A stretch of DNA of 58,369 nucleotides, taken from contig JBOZIK010000001.1 of NCBI GenBank assembly GCA_051453625.1, positions 289,862,108-289,920,476 on the forward strand. The letters are read 5' to 3'. This document shows, piece after piece, positions 33,813-46,250 of this stretch. This stretch comes from Welwitschia mirabilis (lineage: Eukaryota; Gnetophyta; Gnetopsida; Welwitschiales). Made by a program: the position numbers and the translations under genes. Under the pieces are notes generated by a model that did no database searches, had not been told where the DNA came from, and saw only the letters and a list, made by a program, of their open reading frames with translations. Position 1 is the stretch's first letter. Every line of letters begins with the position of its first letter.

Positions 33813-34604
33813 ATAGGAATATAGGTTGTCTATGAGCTTTTAATTTAACTAGGGTATATTGAAAGGGCATTAAAAACCAGATTGGACATTTTGATTTTGT
33901 TGGGAGATGGATGATTATTCTCTTTGGGAATTATCATGAGGTTGATTTTCAGTTGGAATTCTCTGTTCTTTGTTTTTTTTAGTATTAGAATCTATATTAT
34001 TAAAGGAGTTTCTAATTAGTCAATCTAATTCAGCTTAGATCCAAGGCATGTAAGTTTTATACTTGATTTAGATAAGGCTTAGATAACATATAGGTTTTTA
34101 ATAGGTAATAGAAGGTCTAGCTTAAATCTCAAGAGGTTCTGCTTAGAAATGTCAGCAANNNNNNNNNNNNNNNNNNNNNNNNNNNNNNNNNNNNNNNNNN
34201 NNNNNNNNNNNNNNNNNNNNNNNNNNNNNNNNNNNNNNNNNNNNNNNNNNNNNNNNNNATAGGCATATAGGTGGTCTATGAGCTTTTAATTTAACTAGGG
34301 TATATTGAAAGGGCATTAAAAACCAGATTGGACATTTTGGTTTTGTTGGAAGATGGATGATTATTCTCTTTGGGAATTATCATGAGGTTGATTTTCAATT
34401 GGGATCCTCTGTTCTTTATTTTTTTTAGTATTAGAATCTATATTATTAAAGGAGTTCCTAATAAGTCAACCTAATTTAGCTTAGATCCAAGGCACGTAAG
34501 TTTTATACTTGATTTAGATAAGGCTTAGATGACATATAGGTTTTTAATAGGTAATAGAAGGTTTAGCTTAAATCTTAAGAGGTTTTGCTTAGAAATGTCA
34601 GCAA
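33813..34604. repeat. 100-N gap (34159-34258) with duplicated flanks
   Basis: 33813-34158 and 34259-34604 are 346-bp copies with scattered transitions, in the leader and gag start of element B. Confidence 0.92.
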
Positions 34605-35412
34605 CGCCGATCATGCAAGGTGGCGGTGATGGTTAAGTTAAAAGATATGGTTCAAGAAAAGAATGATAGGTTTGCAAAGTTCATGCAAAATGTTTAGACT
34701 TATAGGATAGCAAAAATATTTTTAAAGAGAATAGAAATAATAAAAAATTAAAACCGAACTTATGAAAAATAAATCCTAAATGTCTTTAATTTTAAAAATT
34801 TTATTATAATTTTTAAAAATAAAATAGAAACTAAAATGGTTTACAAAATAAATTGTATAAAATAGCAAATAAAACAATAATGTTAGAGTTTTAATTTAGT
34901 TTTTTACTTTTTTATGATCTTGGTTTTAGTTGCAACCTACAGAAAAATCGTTAGACTTACAACACAAAAGATCAGATATGGATATGAATTTTAGTGTTAG
35001 AATAGAAAGACTAAACAAAACTTAAAAATTGGACTAGTTTGGGTTTCACTGAAAGATTATTAGTACCCATCATTAGAGAAAAAATAAACACTCAAAAGAA
35101 AAAGAAAAGGATTAATTAAATTTTCATTAGAAATCGGATCAGTATCAAGCACTAGAAAAATAAAAACTAAACTTAAATAATTGAAAAAAGAAAAATTATG
35201 TACTTTTGAAAATTTATTATGCTAGTATCTCTAATAACAATGCTAAAAATCTATTCTCCATGAATTATTGTTATTTATTATACTAAAATGCAAACGTCAA
35301 ATAGACTAGATAAGGATTCAATATCATTATTCTATAGATATATTTATGCTAAACTTAACAAAAGTGATACAATAGTTTAATCCTAAAATAAAAATCAAGA
35401 TAAAATATAAAA
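34605..35412 (-). other. Element B 5' leader
   Basis: AT-rich, between the 5' LTR and gag. A primer-binding site should be near 35400 but I cannot identify one with confidence. Confidence 0.5.
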
Positions 35413-36658
35413 TCAAGTTTTAAGAATTTTAGTGAATTTGAGTTGGTGACATAAGGAAATAAACATGCTTCAAAGGCCTAGCTTGGATTATCTAATAACA
35501 CACCTTCACTTCAAAAATTTATTGTAGTTCCTGAAACATAAGCTTTAAAACATCAAGTCATGATGGCTTGAGTGTGGTGACATAGTCTCATTTACTATAT
35601 GAGTGTTGGTGAATTTAATAGTCACTTGGTCCTTCATAGCCCTTTATCAACATAGAAAGTAAAGATAATTATACTTAAGATCTATAATATAATAGTAACT
35701 ATGATTAAAAGTTAAATTTAGAATTTACTTAGATCAAAAGATCTTAATGATATAGTCTCATCTAAGGACTAATAGTACCATGTTAATGTGCACTATAAAT
35801 CAAAGAATGAACAACTCCTATAATATTAAAAACAAGAAAGAGTCTCATTTAATAATTACTAGTACCATGTTAATGTGCTATAAATTTAAGAATGAACAAC
35901 TTATTCTTGTATTAATTCAAGAAGAGGGATGTGCTTAGAAAGTTATGATGTCTTGATGCTTTATGTATTCCCACTATGTTCACCCACTCAAATATTTTTT
36001 ACAATGAGGGCTCAAGGACCTTTTATAAGAAGACTTGGAAGCTTTAGCATGCTGTGGTTGGTAGTGGTTACATAAGGAGATTACACTTTTAATTAGTTAC
36101 AATAAGAGGAGGTTACAAATTTTAACATGTAACGTTAACGGATGATTCCTTATCTTGTTATGAAAAAGAAGTGATAACATGTTATTTAAATGATGATGCG
36201 ACTATCACCAGATGCGATTCCATGTGTTCTCCACATCATTTTGCTCATCACTACTACATGTCACTATGACATGTTATTTTGTGCCTCTGCCACTTGTTAT
36301 CAAAGTTGATTGGTGTTTTTGATTAAACATCTGACTGAGATCATAATAGAAGGTGATATTTTTATAATAAAGATTTAAGAACATAAGAATGAACTCATTC
36401 TACTCTAAAATATAAGTGATGCCAGTGACCTAGCTGGCAATGCTAACATTTTCTAATGGATTATCTTCAAACTTTAGCATGTCCTTTAGAAAGTATCAAT
36501 TATTCTAAAATGTTGTGGAAAAGTTCATAATTTTATAATTCATGATAAAAAGGACAGAAGACTTGATTTTATGATAGAATAACTATTTTAATATCTTCAC
36601 CTATGTAAAATTAATCAAATATACTTCATTTGAATGTCAATTTTTGCATATAAATACA
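35413..36658 (-). repeat. Element B 5' LTR
   Basis: Matches 26723-28043 in order; on the minus strand it begins TGTATTTATATGCAAAAATTG. Confidence 0.8.
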
Positions 36659-36805
36659 TATCAATAAGAAAACCTTTTTTATTAAAAGGAGATAACAGTA
36701 ATCATTTCCTTTCTTTCTAGAGTTCTTAATCTAATTCAGAAATCCTAATCTAATGCATTATGTAGGGAATAATCATCATAGCCGAAGGATACTACATGAT
36801 AGTAT

Positions 36806-36857
36806 AATTCATTTTCCAATTGTAACTTTTCAATTCATTTTCCAATTGTAACTTTTC
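36806..36857. repeat. Perfect 26-bp tandem duplication
   Basis: AATTCATTTTCCAATTGTAA plus CTTTTC occurs twice back to back with no mismatch (36806-36831 and 36832-36857). Confidence 0.95.
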
Positions 36858-36858
36858 T

Positions 36859-38560
36859 TCTTTAGTTTTATCCAATTCAAACTATAAAGGAATGAATTTT
36901 TCTTTATAAAATCTATTATTTAATTATCTTAAATTTTTCTTTAAACTTTAAATGTTTCTCTCAAATCTTTATTCTGCTTGATAAATTTCTTACTAAAGTT
37001 ATAATATAAGAATATAAGGAATCTACCTTATCTTATGACAATTTAGAAAATGTTCTTATTTTAGCTTGAGACGTGAGTTTTCAATATTAAATAAATTAGA
37101 GGGATATTTTAATGTCTTAGGAGGGGCTTGAGATGGATTCTATGCCACTTGTTAAGAAGATGTAGTTCTCCCTCCTACTCTAGGAAGATAAGATTCCACT
37201 AATTGCTTTATTCCATAAAGTGTTAAACTTGTCAAATCTACCATATTCTTATTTCATTAAAAACATTATGGTATATTTTTCATCAATAACATTCTACCAA
37301 TTAAGGATGGAAAATTAAGACCAATTTTCATGAACTTCATTATACTTCTTATCCTAGATATATATTTACACATATATTAAAAACTTGCTTGACTAATATT
37401 ACTATTTTAGCTTAATTAGTCTTTAACTGAATTTGTTAAATAAACTACATGAATGCTCATTCATTTTTATTTATTAATGTCTAGTACAAGATTAGATGAT
37501 ATCATTTGAGAATGGATAAAGGTTTTTAGACCCCTTCCTTTGTTAATATCAACCCACCCTTTTTGTTTATGATATTTTGAAAGTCTTTCAAGTAAATGCT
37601 AGTATCATATTTTCTATTAGATTTAATCAAAATTTCCCTCGAATGGTAGTTTTAAGATATTAATAATATAATATTTTTTTCCCTTGAGAAAAGATCATTT
37701 TCCATTAGTTTCTTTAAAAAAATGCCATACAAAATGTTAAAAAAATTTGAGTTCTTGAGTGAAGGGATTATCCCCTTCAAACCTTGTTATTTACTATTAC
37801 ATACCTATCTTTAGGTAAGGAACCCTTTTTGTTACTAACTACAAATATTAAAAGAGCATATAAAGGGGGATCATACATCAAACTAAAAAATTCTTAAGTA
37901 AAAAATACAAAGAAGATGTAGAAGATTAATAAGAATCATAATCATCTACATGTTTTTGGATTAACTTATTATGGTGTTAGAAGTGGTATACTGCTCACAT
38001 TCTTTTATTAACTAGGATATCCTTGGTTCCATTAATGTCTATGGTTCACTCCAAAGATTCTTAAGTAAGATGGTGGTTTTTCTCTATGTGCCATTATAGC
38101 ACTAGTCTTCCATGGGCTTTAATTATTTCTTGATGCATTGCTCTTAATTGAGTAGCCAAAATTAATTAATAATATTTATAATTTTGAACTACTTATATTT
38201 ATTTATAATATCATTTTTATTCTAATTTTTCTAATCTAGTTTCATGATCAATATTATCCTTTGTGTAACTATTTAAAGAAGAATTTAAAGGCTCTAAAGG
38301 TTTTGAAGATTATGCTACATCATCCTGAGAGTGCCCTGTCTAGAAATCGAAAGTATAGGTAGGCCCTAGATCTCCATGAAGTCCATGCTCTACTCTTATC
38401 TATATATATCACTTATCATCTCTTAAAATAGTAATTTTTCACTTATTAAAATTCTCTTCCTAAGATCAACCTAAACTCCCCTACACATCTTCCTATTGAG
38501 AAGGAATTTTTGTCCTAATTACATTATGTGTTTCGATCTCCTATGTGTACCACTATTGAT
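36859..38560 (+). other. LTR-like DNA with TATA box and possible PBS
   Basis: At 37854-37870 GCATATAAAGGGGGATC is a good LTR TATA box. About 110 bp on, TGGTGTTAGAAG near 37974 resembles the initiator-Met primer-binding site TGGTATCAGAGC after C-to-T and G-to-A changes (8 of 12 match). This suggests the 5' LTR end of a plus-strand element. No gag or pol follows that I can read. Confidence 0.35.
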
Positions 38561-39379
38561 ATGGTTGGATTACTTTCTTTTATGCATCTTAACCTCTAAT
38601 TGATGCTTCCACATTAGAAGAACTTCTATGACTATCCTTAAAACCCATCCCAGATCTCTTCCTTTTACACCAAGAAACATGGAGAAAATGATCACTCCTT
38701 TAAGAGTCTTCAGTAACTCCTATCTTTGTAAGACTTTCGAAAAGAGGTTTACTATACCCATCCTCTACATTCATTGAAAAATGAATACCCTTTTTAATGA
38801 TAACTGAATGCATCTTATCGATATGATTCCATAATTTTTATTTGAATAAATGTAATAAGTTTACTTGTCTTCTCTTCTTAAGGGATAGTAGAAAGTTGAA
38901 ATGAGGCCTTTAACTTTGAATGGTTTCTATTCTATGATGTACTTAGTAATAAACTTAGTAATAAACTTTGCTATTAAGATTCAAGGCTTGAAGCTCAGAT
39001 TTCATAATAAAATCCCTTATTATCTTAAGTGCTCTTTACTTGAAAAAATTTATCCCTATCATTAAAACTTGAGAAGATTAGAAAGAATCAGTATTATTAT
39101 TCTTGAATCCCTATAGGTTGAGATATTAATCAGGAATTTACCTAATTCCTTCTTTATCTAACTATCAAATTTTATTCTATAAGAGCATTCTCTAAAACAA
39201 ACATCAAGCCACCTTTCAAATCCACTAGCATAGCCTATCCTATTACCTTAGTTTCATTTTAGATCTCTTCATTTCAGTTCAATTTTTTTCCATTAACAGA
39301 TGCAAATTAGAGGTGCTCTTCCATTTTCTTAAGAATGATAAAGATCATTATCTTTCTTTTAATATTCCAGAGAGTAGAT

Positions 39380-39720
39380 CCTACATTTGCATGTATATTA
39401 GTAAAGATTTTCCTATTTTGTACAAGCCATAAGTACTAGAGGAGTATTGTAAAAAACTTTTCTAGATTATCACAAATCTTATGCTAATTGAGTTTAGTAT
39501 TAAAACCCAACCATACCTCCTACACATAGGAAACTCCCAAAATGAATGAAATGTTCTCTTTTATTATCCACAAGTTTTACGATCTATCAAAATCTTATAC
39601 ACTTCCTTCTTGAGGTTCTTAATAGTTATAGTCTTGTCCTCTGTAATTATCCATTTCAAAATTACATACTTTTGCATCATATGATGTCATCATATATCTT
39701 ATAATAGCTTATTCATCCCA
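39380..39720 (-). pseudogene. LINE-3 C-terminal region
   Basis: Reads EWIITEDKTITIKNLKKEVY and RTFHSFWEFPMCRRYG on the minus strand, and matches 52850-52990 of LINE-4 at the nucleotide level. By position it is the zf-RVT-like segment. Confidence 0.5.
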
Positions 39721-40689
39721 TGATTCTTAATTAAGAGAGATTTTGTATTAATATTATTCCCATTCATGTTTTTATAAGCTATCCCTACTAATAAAGTAAT
39801 TTCTATCTGAGGTGTAAATCCTTATAAGTGGTAAATGGATTTATTGATGAATTCATTTTCCAAGTAAGGTAAACTCCCTCATATGTAGTAGTCTTTAAAT
39901 TTTAATCCCATTATATTTTTTAACCAAAATTTTACCAGTTTTAGTTTTTTGAGATCATTTGAATTTTAACCATTTAATATTCTTGAGAAACAAAAGAGAA
40001 CATTTCCCTTTTCAGTCTCCTAAGTTACTAGTTTTTCTAATTATTACCTTCCTTTACAAAAAGCTTATTAAAAGGCAAAATCCTATTGCCTAGATATTTA
40101 GTCTTTGTATTTACCTTTTAAAATCCTAATCTAGGGGGATTTTGCCCTTCTTTAATATTTCTATTAAGTTAACTTTATCTATGAAAATGCTCTCTTTAAT
40201 GTCTTGAATATCCCATTCTCTTAATTCTACTAATTTCTCTATCTCTTCCCAAACAACTATATGCATCTTAAATCCTCGTTTATTTCCTTCTCATATAAAA
40301 TTATGAATCATTTTATTTAGAGCTTCTTTCAATTTCTTTGAAGAAGTCCTAATAGAAGAACTATAGTTTTCTATTACTAAAATAATAGTATTTGCCAAGA
40401 TGATCTTCCCTTTCTAGATAAGAAAATAACATCTAACTATGGCATCTTTTACCTACTTTTAGGAGAGGTTCTTCCAAAGAAATTACTATGATCCATCTAA
40501 ACATTAGAATACTTAAATAAATGTCCTCTTCACTACCTCTTATTATGTCAAGAATTCTCTTAATATATATTTTAACACTAGTTTAAGTATTAATAAAATA
40601 GAAATTACTTTTGTGCTAGCTAATAGACAATCTAGGTTTCTTTGCAAGATTTTCTAATCCAGTCCTGATTTCTAGAATTTGTTGAATAT

Positions 40690-41290
40690 TTACTTTTTAA
40701 CAAAATGATGGAATTATTTTCAAGGTTGTTACACATGTTTTTCATTATACATATTTATATTCCTTTTCCACCTTATTTAGTAATATAGTCTTATAAAACA
40801 TCCAGTACTATTATGAATAAATAAGGTGAAAGGGGATCCTTGTTCCTTATGGCTCTTTCTACACTAAAGAATCTATGGATATTTTAGTTTATTATTTTTC
40901 TAAAGTTTTTTAATTATTGCATTTAAAAGTTTAATCTACTAAATTATAAAGAAAAACCCTTATTCATTAAAACATAATCAAGGTATTTCTAGGATACGCT
41001 ATTATACACTTTTCTAATGTCTAATTTTAAGGCACAAACTCTCTTTCTTTTATTTTACATTAAATGGAATAATTCATAATTACCTATTCAAGAATTGATC
41101 TGTTCTTCAAGAACCCACTTGATTTGTTCTTACTACTTTTATAGATAACGAGAAATTCTATCTAGTAATACTTGGTAAAGATCTTATTAATAACATTGTA
41201 AACTTCAATTGATCTATAATGCTAGACCTCAAAGGCCTCCTAAGTTTTTGGGATAAGGGACTAATCCTAATTGAAATACCTTTCTTAATA
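40690..41290 (-). pseudogene. LINE-3 reverse transcriptase
   Basis: At about 41270-41100 one frame reads SLIPKT-stop-EAFEV, HYRSIEVYNVINKIFTKYY and KSSKNKSSGFLKNRS, the LIPK, YRPI..cNV..KI and nqsgFl..R blocks of LINE RTs. At 40870-40800 RKSHKEQGSPFTLFI matches RGLRQGDPLSP.LFI. The catalytic DD box cannot be read. Confidence 0.85.
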
Positions 41291-43162
41291 TTAGCTTAAT
41301 TGATTTTCTTATTATTTTCTAATACTTTTTGAAAAATTAAACTATCCATCTATTAGGAACTAGATTCTAGTTAATTTCATTTTTTTTAGAGCACTTTATA
41401 TACCTCATCTTATTCTAGTTTTCACAGAGTATTTCACCCCACCATAACTTTGACAATAAAGTTGATAACTCCCATTCATTTTATTTTGTTCATAACTTTT
41501 GAATGTTTGCAATGAAGGATTGCTACACTTTTTTTAGGCTAGTTCAATAGCTTTTTGTATTATTTTTTTTACTATCACTCTCTTTTCTAGTTGTTCTTTT
41601 CATATATCTGATCTTTCTATTATATGTTATTAATACTATTTGCTTGCCTTCTATAATTTTAGTGTCTATTAGCATATTTCAACTAGTTAATATACACTAT
41701 TTATTTTTAATCTTTCTCTTTCCGCTTTCTAATACAGTGCATCTTCTAAAGGCGCTGCCATCCCTCATCATGCACCTCCTCATCCTACTTCTATTTAAAT
41801 TGAATCTCTCTAAGTTCCTACTTAAGAGTCTTTTTTATTATGAATTTTGACACCCTTCTTTTCTTCATTATTTTAGCCAAATTTTAAGGATTCTAAAGTT
41901 TTCTTGCAAAGAGGTAATGGGATTTGGATCATCATACCTTTAGTTTACCTCAAAAAAGAATAGGATATCTTCCTTTTTTAATTAAAATTTTTTAAAAGTA
42001 AAGTGAGTTCTTCTTTTCCATGTTCTGTCTTAGACTAGGAAGATAGTTCTATGATTGAAATACCATTTTCCCTTCCCTCTAGAATCTAGTCTTTATCTCT
42101 CAATAAGTCTAGGATAATAAGGACTTTATAAATTCTTCAAAAAATTATCTTTGATTTATTTTTTATATTAGATTAAGCGAAATGTATTTTTGGATTGATG
42201 GATAAATCAATTCTAATTTTAACATATCTCTTTTATTTTAGATGCTTCGAGTTTATTTTAGCTAACTCCTATCATCTTCTCCCTTGATTGAAAATTTTGA
42301 TTATAGTATATAACTATTATGCATTTTGGATTTGTAGTTTTTAATTGAGCATCTGCTAAAGTTAATAAGCCACTAGTCTCATAGTGAGAAGATTTAAAAC
42401 CATTTGTTCATTTGAATCACGATATATTCTATGTCCTTTATGATTAGTAAAACTAAACTTGTTGCTTTCTTGCAGCTTGATACCCATTTGACTTAAGACT
42501 GTCTTTAGAGTTTTATCACAACATCCCCCTTAAATCTTAGTTTCCTATAAATCTACTATTTCTACATTTTTAATATGAATAAGTTCTTCTAATGTTTTAT
42601 GTTTTGAGGCTACCTTTATATGTTGAATATTCTAAATCAAGGTATTTATTCATTGATTTTCTTTTTAAGGTGTTTTTATGATATCTTTAAAGGAGCCTTT
42701 TATAATCCATTAGTAATGTTATAACCTACTTATGTTTTGGCCTTTTCTATTATGATTGGCCTATCCAAATTTTTATATTTACTAGGCTCCTCTTCACTAA
42801 AGTGTTTTGAGTTTCACTTCGAGTCTCCAGACTCACTGCTACGTAAAGAAGAAAATATATTAGGAATAGTTCTTATTATGTAATTTCTAGTTCTTTTTCT
42901 ATTTGGGAGGCTTAGTTTCCTTCCATTTATTACATTCTGGATCCTTATTTTTATTTATTTTTTATAATCATGTAACTAGCCAAACCATCATATCTTTTTT
43001 GCCTCTTCTACTAATAGTTTGGAACTAATTGTCTCTCTTAAATTAATTGATTCCTAAAGTATTCCCAAATTTCTTATAAGTTTAACACTGAGGTGTTCAA
43101 TATCTAGTTATTTAATGTTCTTTTATTTCACATTTTTCAAAAATAGAATTCTTAATATTTGG

Positions 43163-43830
43163 ATGAAAATGCTCATAATGACCAAATACTTTTGAATATA
43201 TATAATGTTCTAAAATACTCTCATACTTTACATGTATTTGATCTATACTAAAGAAGTGAATTAGTTCAAACATTTTCAAAGTTTTAGTTATCTCTAAGTT
43301 TATCGTAGCATAGAATCCAATGGAAACCATTCTTATGCCATTAAGAGTAACTAGATCTAGTTTGATAATCTCTCCAAACTATCTTACTAAGTCTTTGAAA
43401 AACTCTTGATTTTCTAATCCTAAACTTATGCTTCTAAGATTTACTCATATGAGGAGTTTTTAAAAGATTTTATTGAAGTCCTCCTCTGGTATTTACTTAG
43501 TAAGAGCTAAGCCTCTTGCCTCAAAGAATAAGGGTTATGTAATCATCATGCTGTTCAAACTCCATTCTAACTTAAATTTGAATAATATCATACCATTTAC
43601 AAGGGCTGCTACATGCACTTATTTAACCTTTATTCATTTTAAATCTATCCATTTCTTGATCATGTCCATGCTAGGTCTTGGACTCATAAATAAAGAATGA
43701 CCTATAAGACTAAGTCTAAACCATTCTTTTATGTTAACATAAGATTCGTGCATAACTTTAAGCTTAAACCAAGCATTCTCTTGAAACTACTTCATTAAAG
43801 ACGGGTTCATAAATGTATCTAAGAGAAACC
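43163..43830 (-). pseudogene. LINE-3 ORF1: DUF4283-like domain, degenerate knuckle
   Basis: About 43720-43640 reads FRLSLIGHSLFMSPRPSM and DMIKKWIDLK, the fL..RP..d.ik.W. motif of DUF4283. PLFFEARGLALTK follows near 43520. A 72-residue open stretch (43330-43112) ends with VKYESILEH and Y-IY-S-KVFG-H-YEHF-H (43204-43163), a CCHC knuckle in which only His remains. Confidence 0.8.
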
Positions 43831-44050
43831 TAGCCTATTATTTTTATGCTTTTAAAAATGTAATACATAAGATTATTTGATAAAACCTCCCATTAGAAAC
43901 TTGAGACCTTGTTGCATAGGATAATTACCACTATGATCTACCTCTTCCTCCGTACCTCCTCCCTTCTAACTACTACATTGCAATCATGCTGAAACCCTTA
44001 CTAGACCTTTGAATCCCTTACCAGATTACTCTTCATTTAGAATGAGATTT

Positions 44051-44870
44051 TTATAAAATTTGTAAACTTCTTTATTACTAATATTTTTAGAAAATTTTAG
44101 CCACTTCCACCATTATAATTTAATTACTCTTTGTTTTAAACTTACAGGACTTAGATCTTTAAATAAAGTTAACTATAGTAATAGTTTTAACTTTTACATA
44201 AAATACAATGAAGGTTTAGCTTTGGAGTTTAATTATTCTTGTATGAAAATTCATATAAGAGACTAGTTTAAATCCAAAATTCCATCCTTTACATAAAGAT
44301 AAAAAGTATATATAACACCATTCTATATAATATGTTATATTATATTATAGCTAGTTTTTAATTTTTCTTATTCTTACTTTAAGAAGTGTGTTCTCTAGAA
44401 TGCTACAAGATTAAAGTAAAGGATTACAGAGAAGTCATACTTAAAAACACGGCTATAAAATTAGTTAGCATTATGGTTGAGAAGATAAAAACACATCTAA
44501 AAACTAAAAATGCATAAAATGATAGAAAGTAACTTAGAAATTGATAAAGCCACCTAAGTGGGGCAACCTCTTTATAGGATTTTGACTTAAAGGCAACATG
44601 TTAATGTAGCATTAGAGTTTGACAAATCAAATAGGGTTTAAAAGTGTGAAATTGGATGGTCAAAGATAAAATACTGTAAAGTATAAAGGGGAGAGAGAGA
44701 TAGAAAGTAATTTACCTTATTATGTTTCTAACTATGGTGTTATGTGAAACTTGCAAAGGGTCTCTAAGTGGCTAATGGATAATTAAAGAGGGCCTTCAAC
44801 CTAGCATAGCACTAAAATTAAAGGAACATAATATAATGCATTAAATGTCTTACTCCAAATGGATATAAAG
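44051..44870. other. AT-rich noncoding DNA
   Basis: No gene or clear repeat apart from short AT runs near 44330. Confidence 0.5.
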
Positions 44871-44872
44871 AT

Positions 44873-45262
44873 AATTTCAACGAGGTGGGATATCTTATTA
44901 AAGGGGTTTCGATAAGTGATGTGCATTCTTTTGACATGTAACACATCCTCGTAACATGACTGATTACAAAGGGCTTTTGAATTTTACTTTAAAGGGAGTC
45001 CTTCAAGATGGTGGGTGTTATTTGAAATCATTGGAATAGGTTTCATGACCAAATTACTAAAGAGGATAAGCATAGGAGAATGGCTTTTATTGAAGGGGTA
45101 TTTAATAAGTGGTGTTACCTACTTTTAATGTAGACTTTTAAAGGGACTTATAGTTCAAACTTAAAAGGGTCCTTTGAGATGTTTCATGCCTCAACTTTAT
45201 AAAGATATTTTTAAAGGGATTTTTAATTTTTCTTTAAAGAGAAGCCTTTTAGATAGCAAGGG
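44873..45262. repeat. Imperfect tandem repeat, about 195-bp period
   Basis: TTATTAAAGGGGTTTCGATAA (44895) and TTATTGAAGGGGTATTTAATAA (45090) begin two similar units that share ATAAGTG.TGT and later TTTAAAGGG blocks. Probably part of an LTR. Confidence 0.5.
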
Positions 45263-45899
45263 TCCTTCAAATCTTCTCATTTTTTAATACCTAAACTACC
45301 CAAGTTTCATTTAAAATATTAATGAATAGTATGTATATTCCAAAAGATTTGCAGTAATAATTTAGTCCCACTGTAGTTAGAAAAAGCAAGGTCTAGTTTA
45401 AAATTACTTAGATCATATAAATTTCATAGAACTTAAATAATTGACTAGTGTTATCAATTTGGAGTAACTCTTAAGATTAGGCATTTCTATTTTTACTCAA
45501 ATTTTCTTATTGAATAAAATTACCTCCTTAGCTTTTCTACATTAAATCTTATTGTCTGCATTTTATTTCTATTGAATATTCATAAAAGATGGTTTACAAT
45601 TCATAGGACCTACCAAAACCTATTACTACTTTGATTATTAATAAAACTAAAAGATTCCTTTTTATCTTAGGGAATACTCAAATAGAAATGAATATCACTA
45701 GTGTAGGAAAAGTTTATCTCAAGTTCCTATTACTATTTTTGAGGTTAACTCTACATTATATTTTATTCTTCATGAGAATGATAGGAATAGATTTAATTAT
45801 GAAGAAATTCCTCCTTGATATGACCCAATAGCCCATCACTTAGTAATTGAGTACCTAAAGACTTAAGCAGATGAGTTAAGATCTATCCTTATTAATGAA
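45263..45899 (+). other. Unassigned region
   Basis: One 66-residue open stretch (45631-45831, plus) with no recognisable domain. It may be the upstream part of the next entry. Confidence 0.3.
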
Positions 45900-46250
45900 T
45901 TAAATAGAAATAAAATGGTATTAAGATACTTTATAGGTTATACTTAAGAGTTAAAATAGTAAGTTTAGCTAACAGAAGGTAGCAACCCTACTTTAAGCTT
46001 GTATGCTCTTTATTTTGATGAGAAGCATTCGAAGAGATGGGTCCTGTGGGATCATTCTTCTTACCAAAGTTTCTAAGACTCTTATGCTAAAGAGATAAGA
46101 TTATTGGATAATATTCTAACAAAAGTAATTTACACTCATCTGTAGAGTCTTTTAGCCATAAAAAGTCTAAGAGAAATAACAGATTTATGGGCAAATTATA
46201 GTGTAGTTGAGATTATGAAAATTTTTTTTATTTTGAATAATTTCTATTGA
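45900..46250 (+). pseudogene. Possible gypsy RNase H remnant (plus strand)
   Basis: Reads SLYALYFDEKHSKRW, then in another frame GIILLTKVSKTLML, then THL-stop-SLLAIKSLREITDLW. The order fits the LYFDGs...GiiL.tp..k.l......aLl.GL..a..l.i..l layout of gypsy RNase H domains. It needs two frame changes and Gly of FDG is missing, so the call is weak. Confidence 0.35.

Larger units (their letters stand above)
26723..36658 (-). mobile_element. LTR element B (Ty3/gypsy, gag-protease, no visible RT)
   Basis: Direct repeats at 26723-28043 and about 35413-36658 are LTRs in minus orientation, roughly four-fifths identical by eye, so the insertion is old. The interior on the minus strand holds a duplicated leader, gag, protease, and then about 3 kb of noncoding module shared with element A. 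No RT, RNase H or integrase motif is visible between the protease (31508) and the 3' LTR. It is probably a non-autonomous gypsy element of Athila/Tat-like type. Confidence 0.8.
38600..44050 (-). mobile_element. LINE-3: L1-like LINE, no J-domain found
   Basis: The minus strand has ORF1, RT and a C-terminal region in the usual order, all strongly decayed. The C-terminal part resembles LINE-4 more than LINE-2 (for example the AGAAAGTTGAAATG block at 38890 and 52410). Neither end has a clear poly(A) or target-site duplication. I could not find a J-domain between 37700 and 38900. Confidence 0.8.

Noticed and set aside
38280-38380. Plus-strand LHHPESALSRN as a J-domain HPD relic
   Set aside because: The surrounding residues lack helix II and III/IV patterns, and the strand is opposite to LINE-3.
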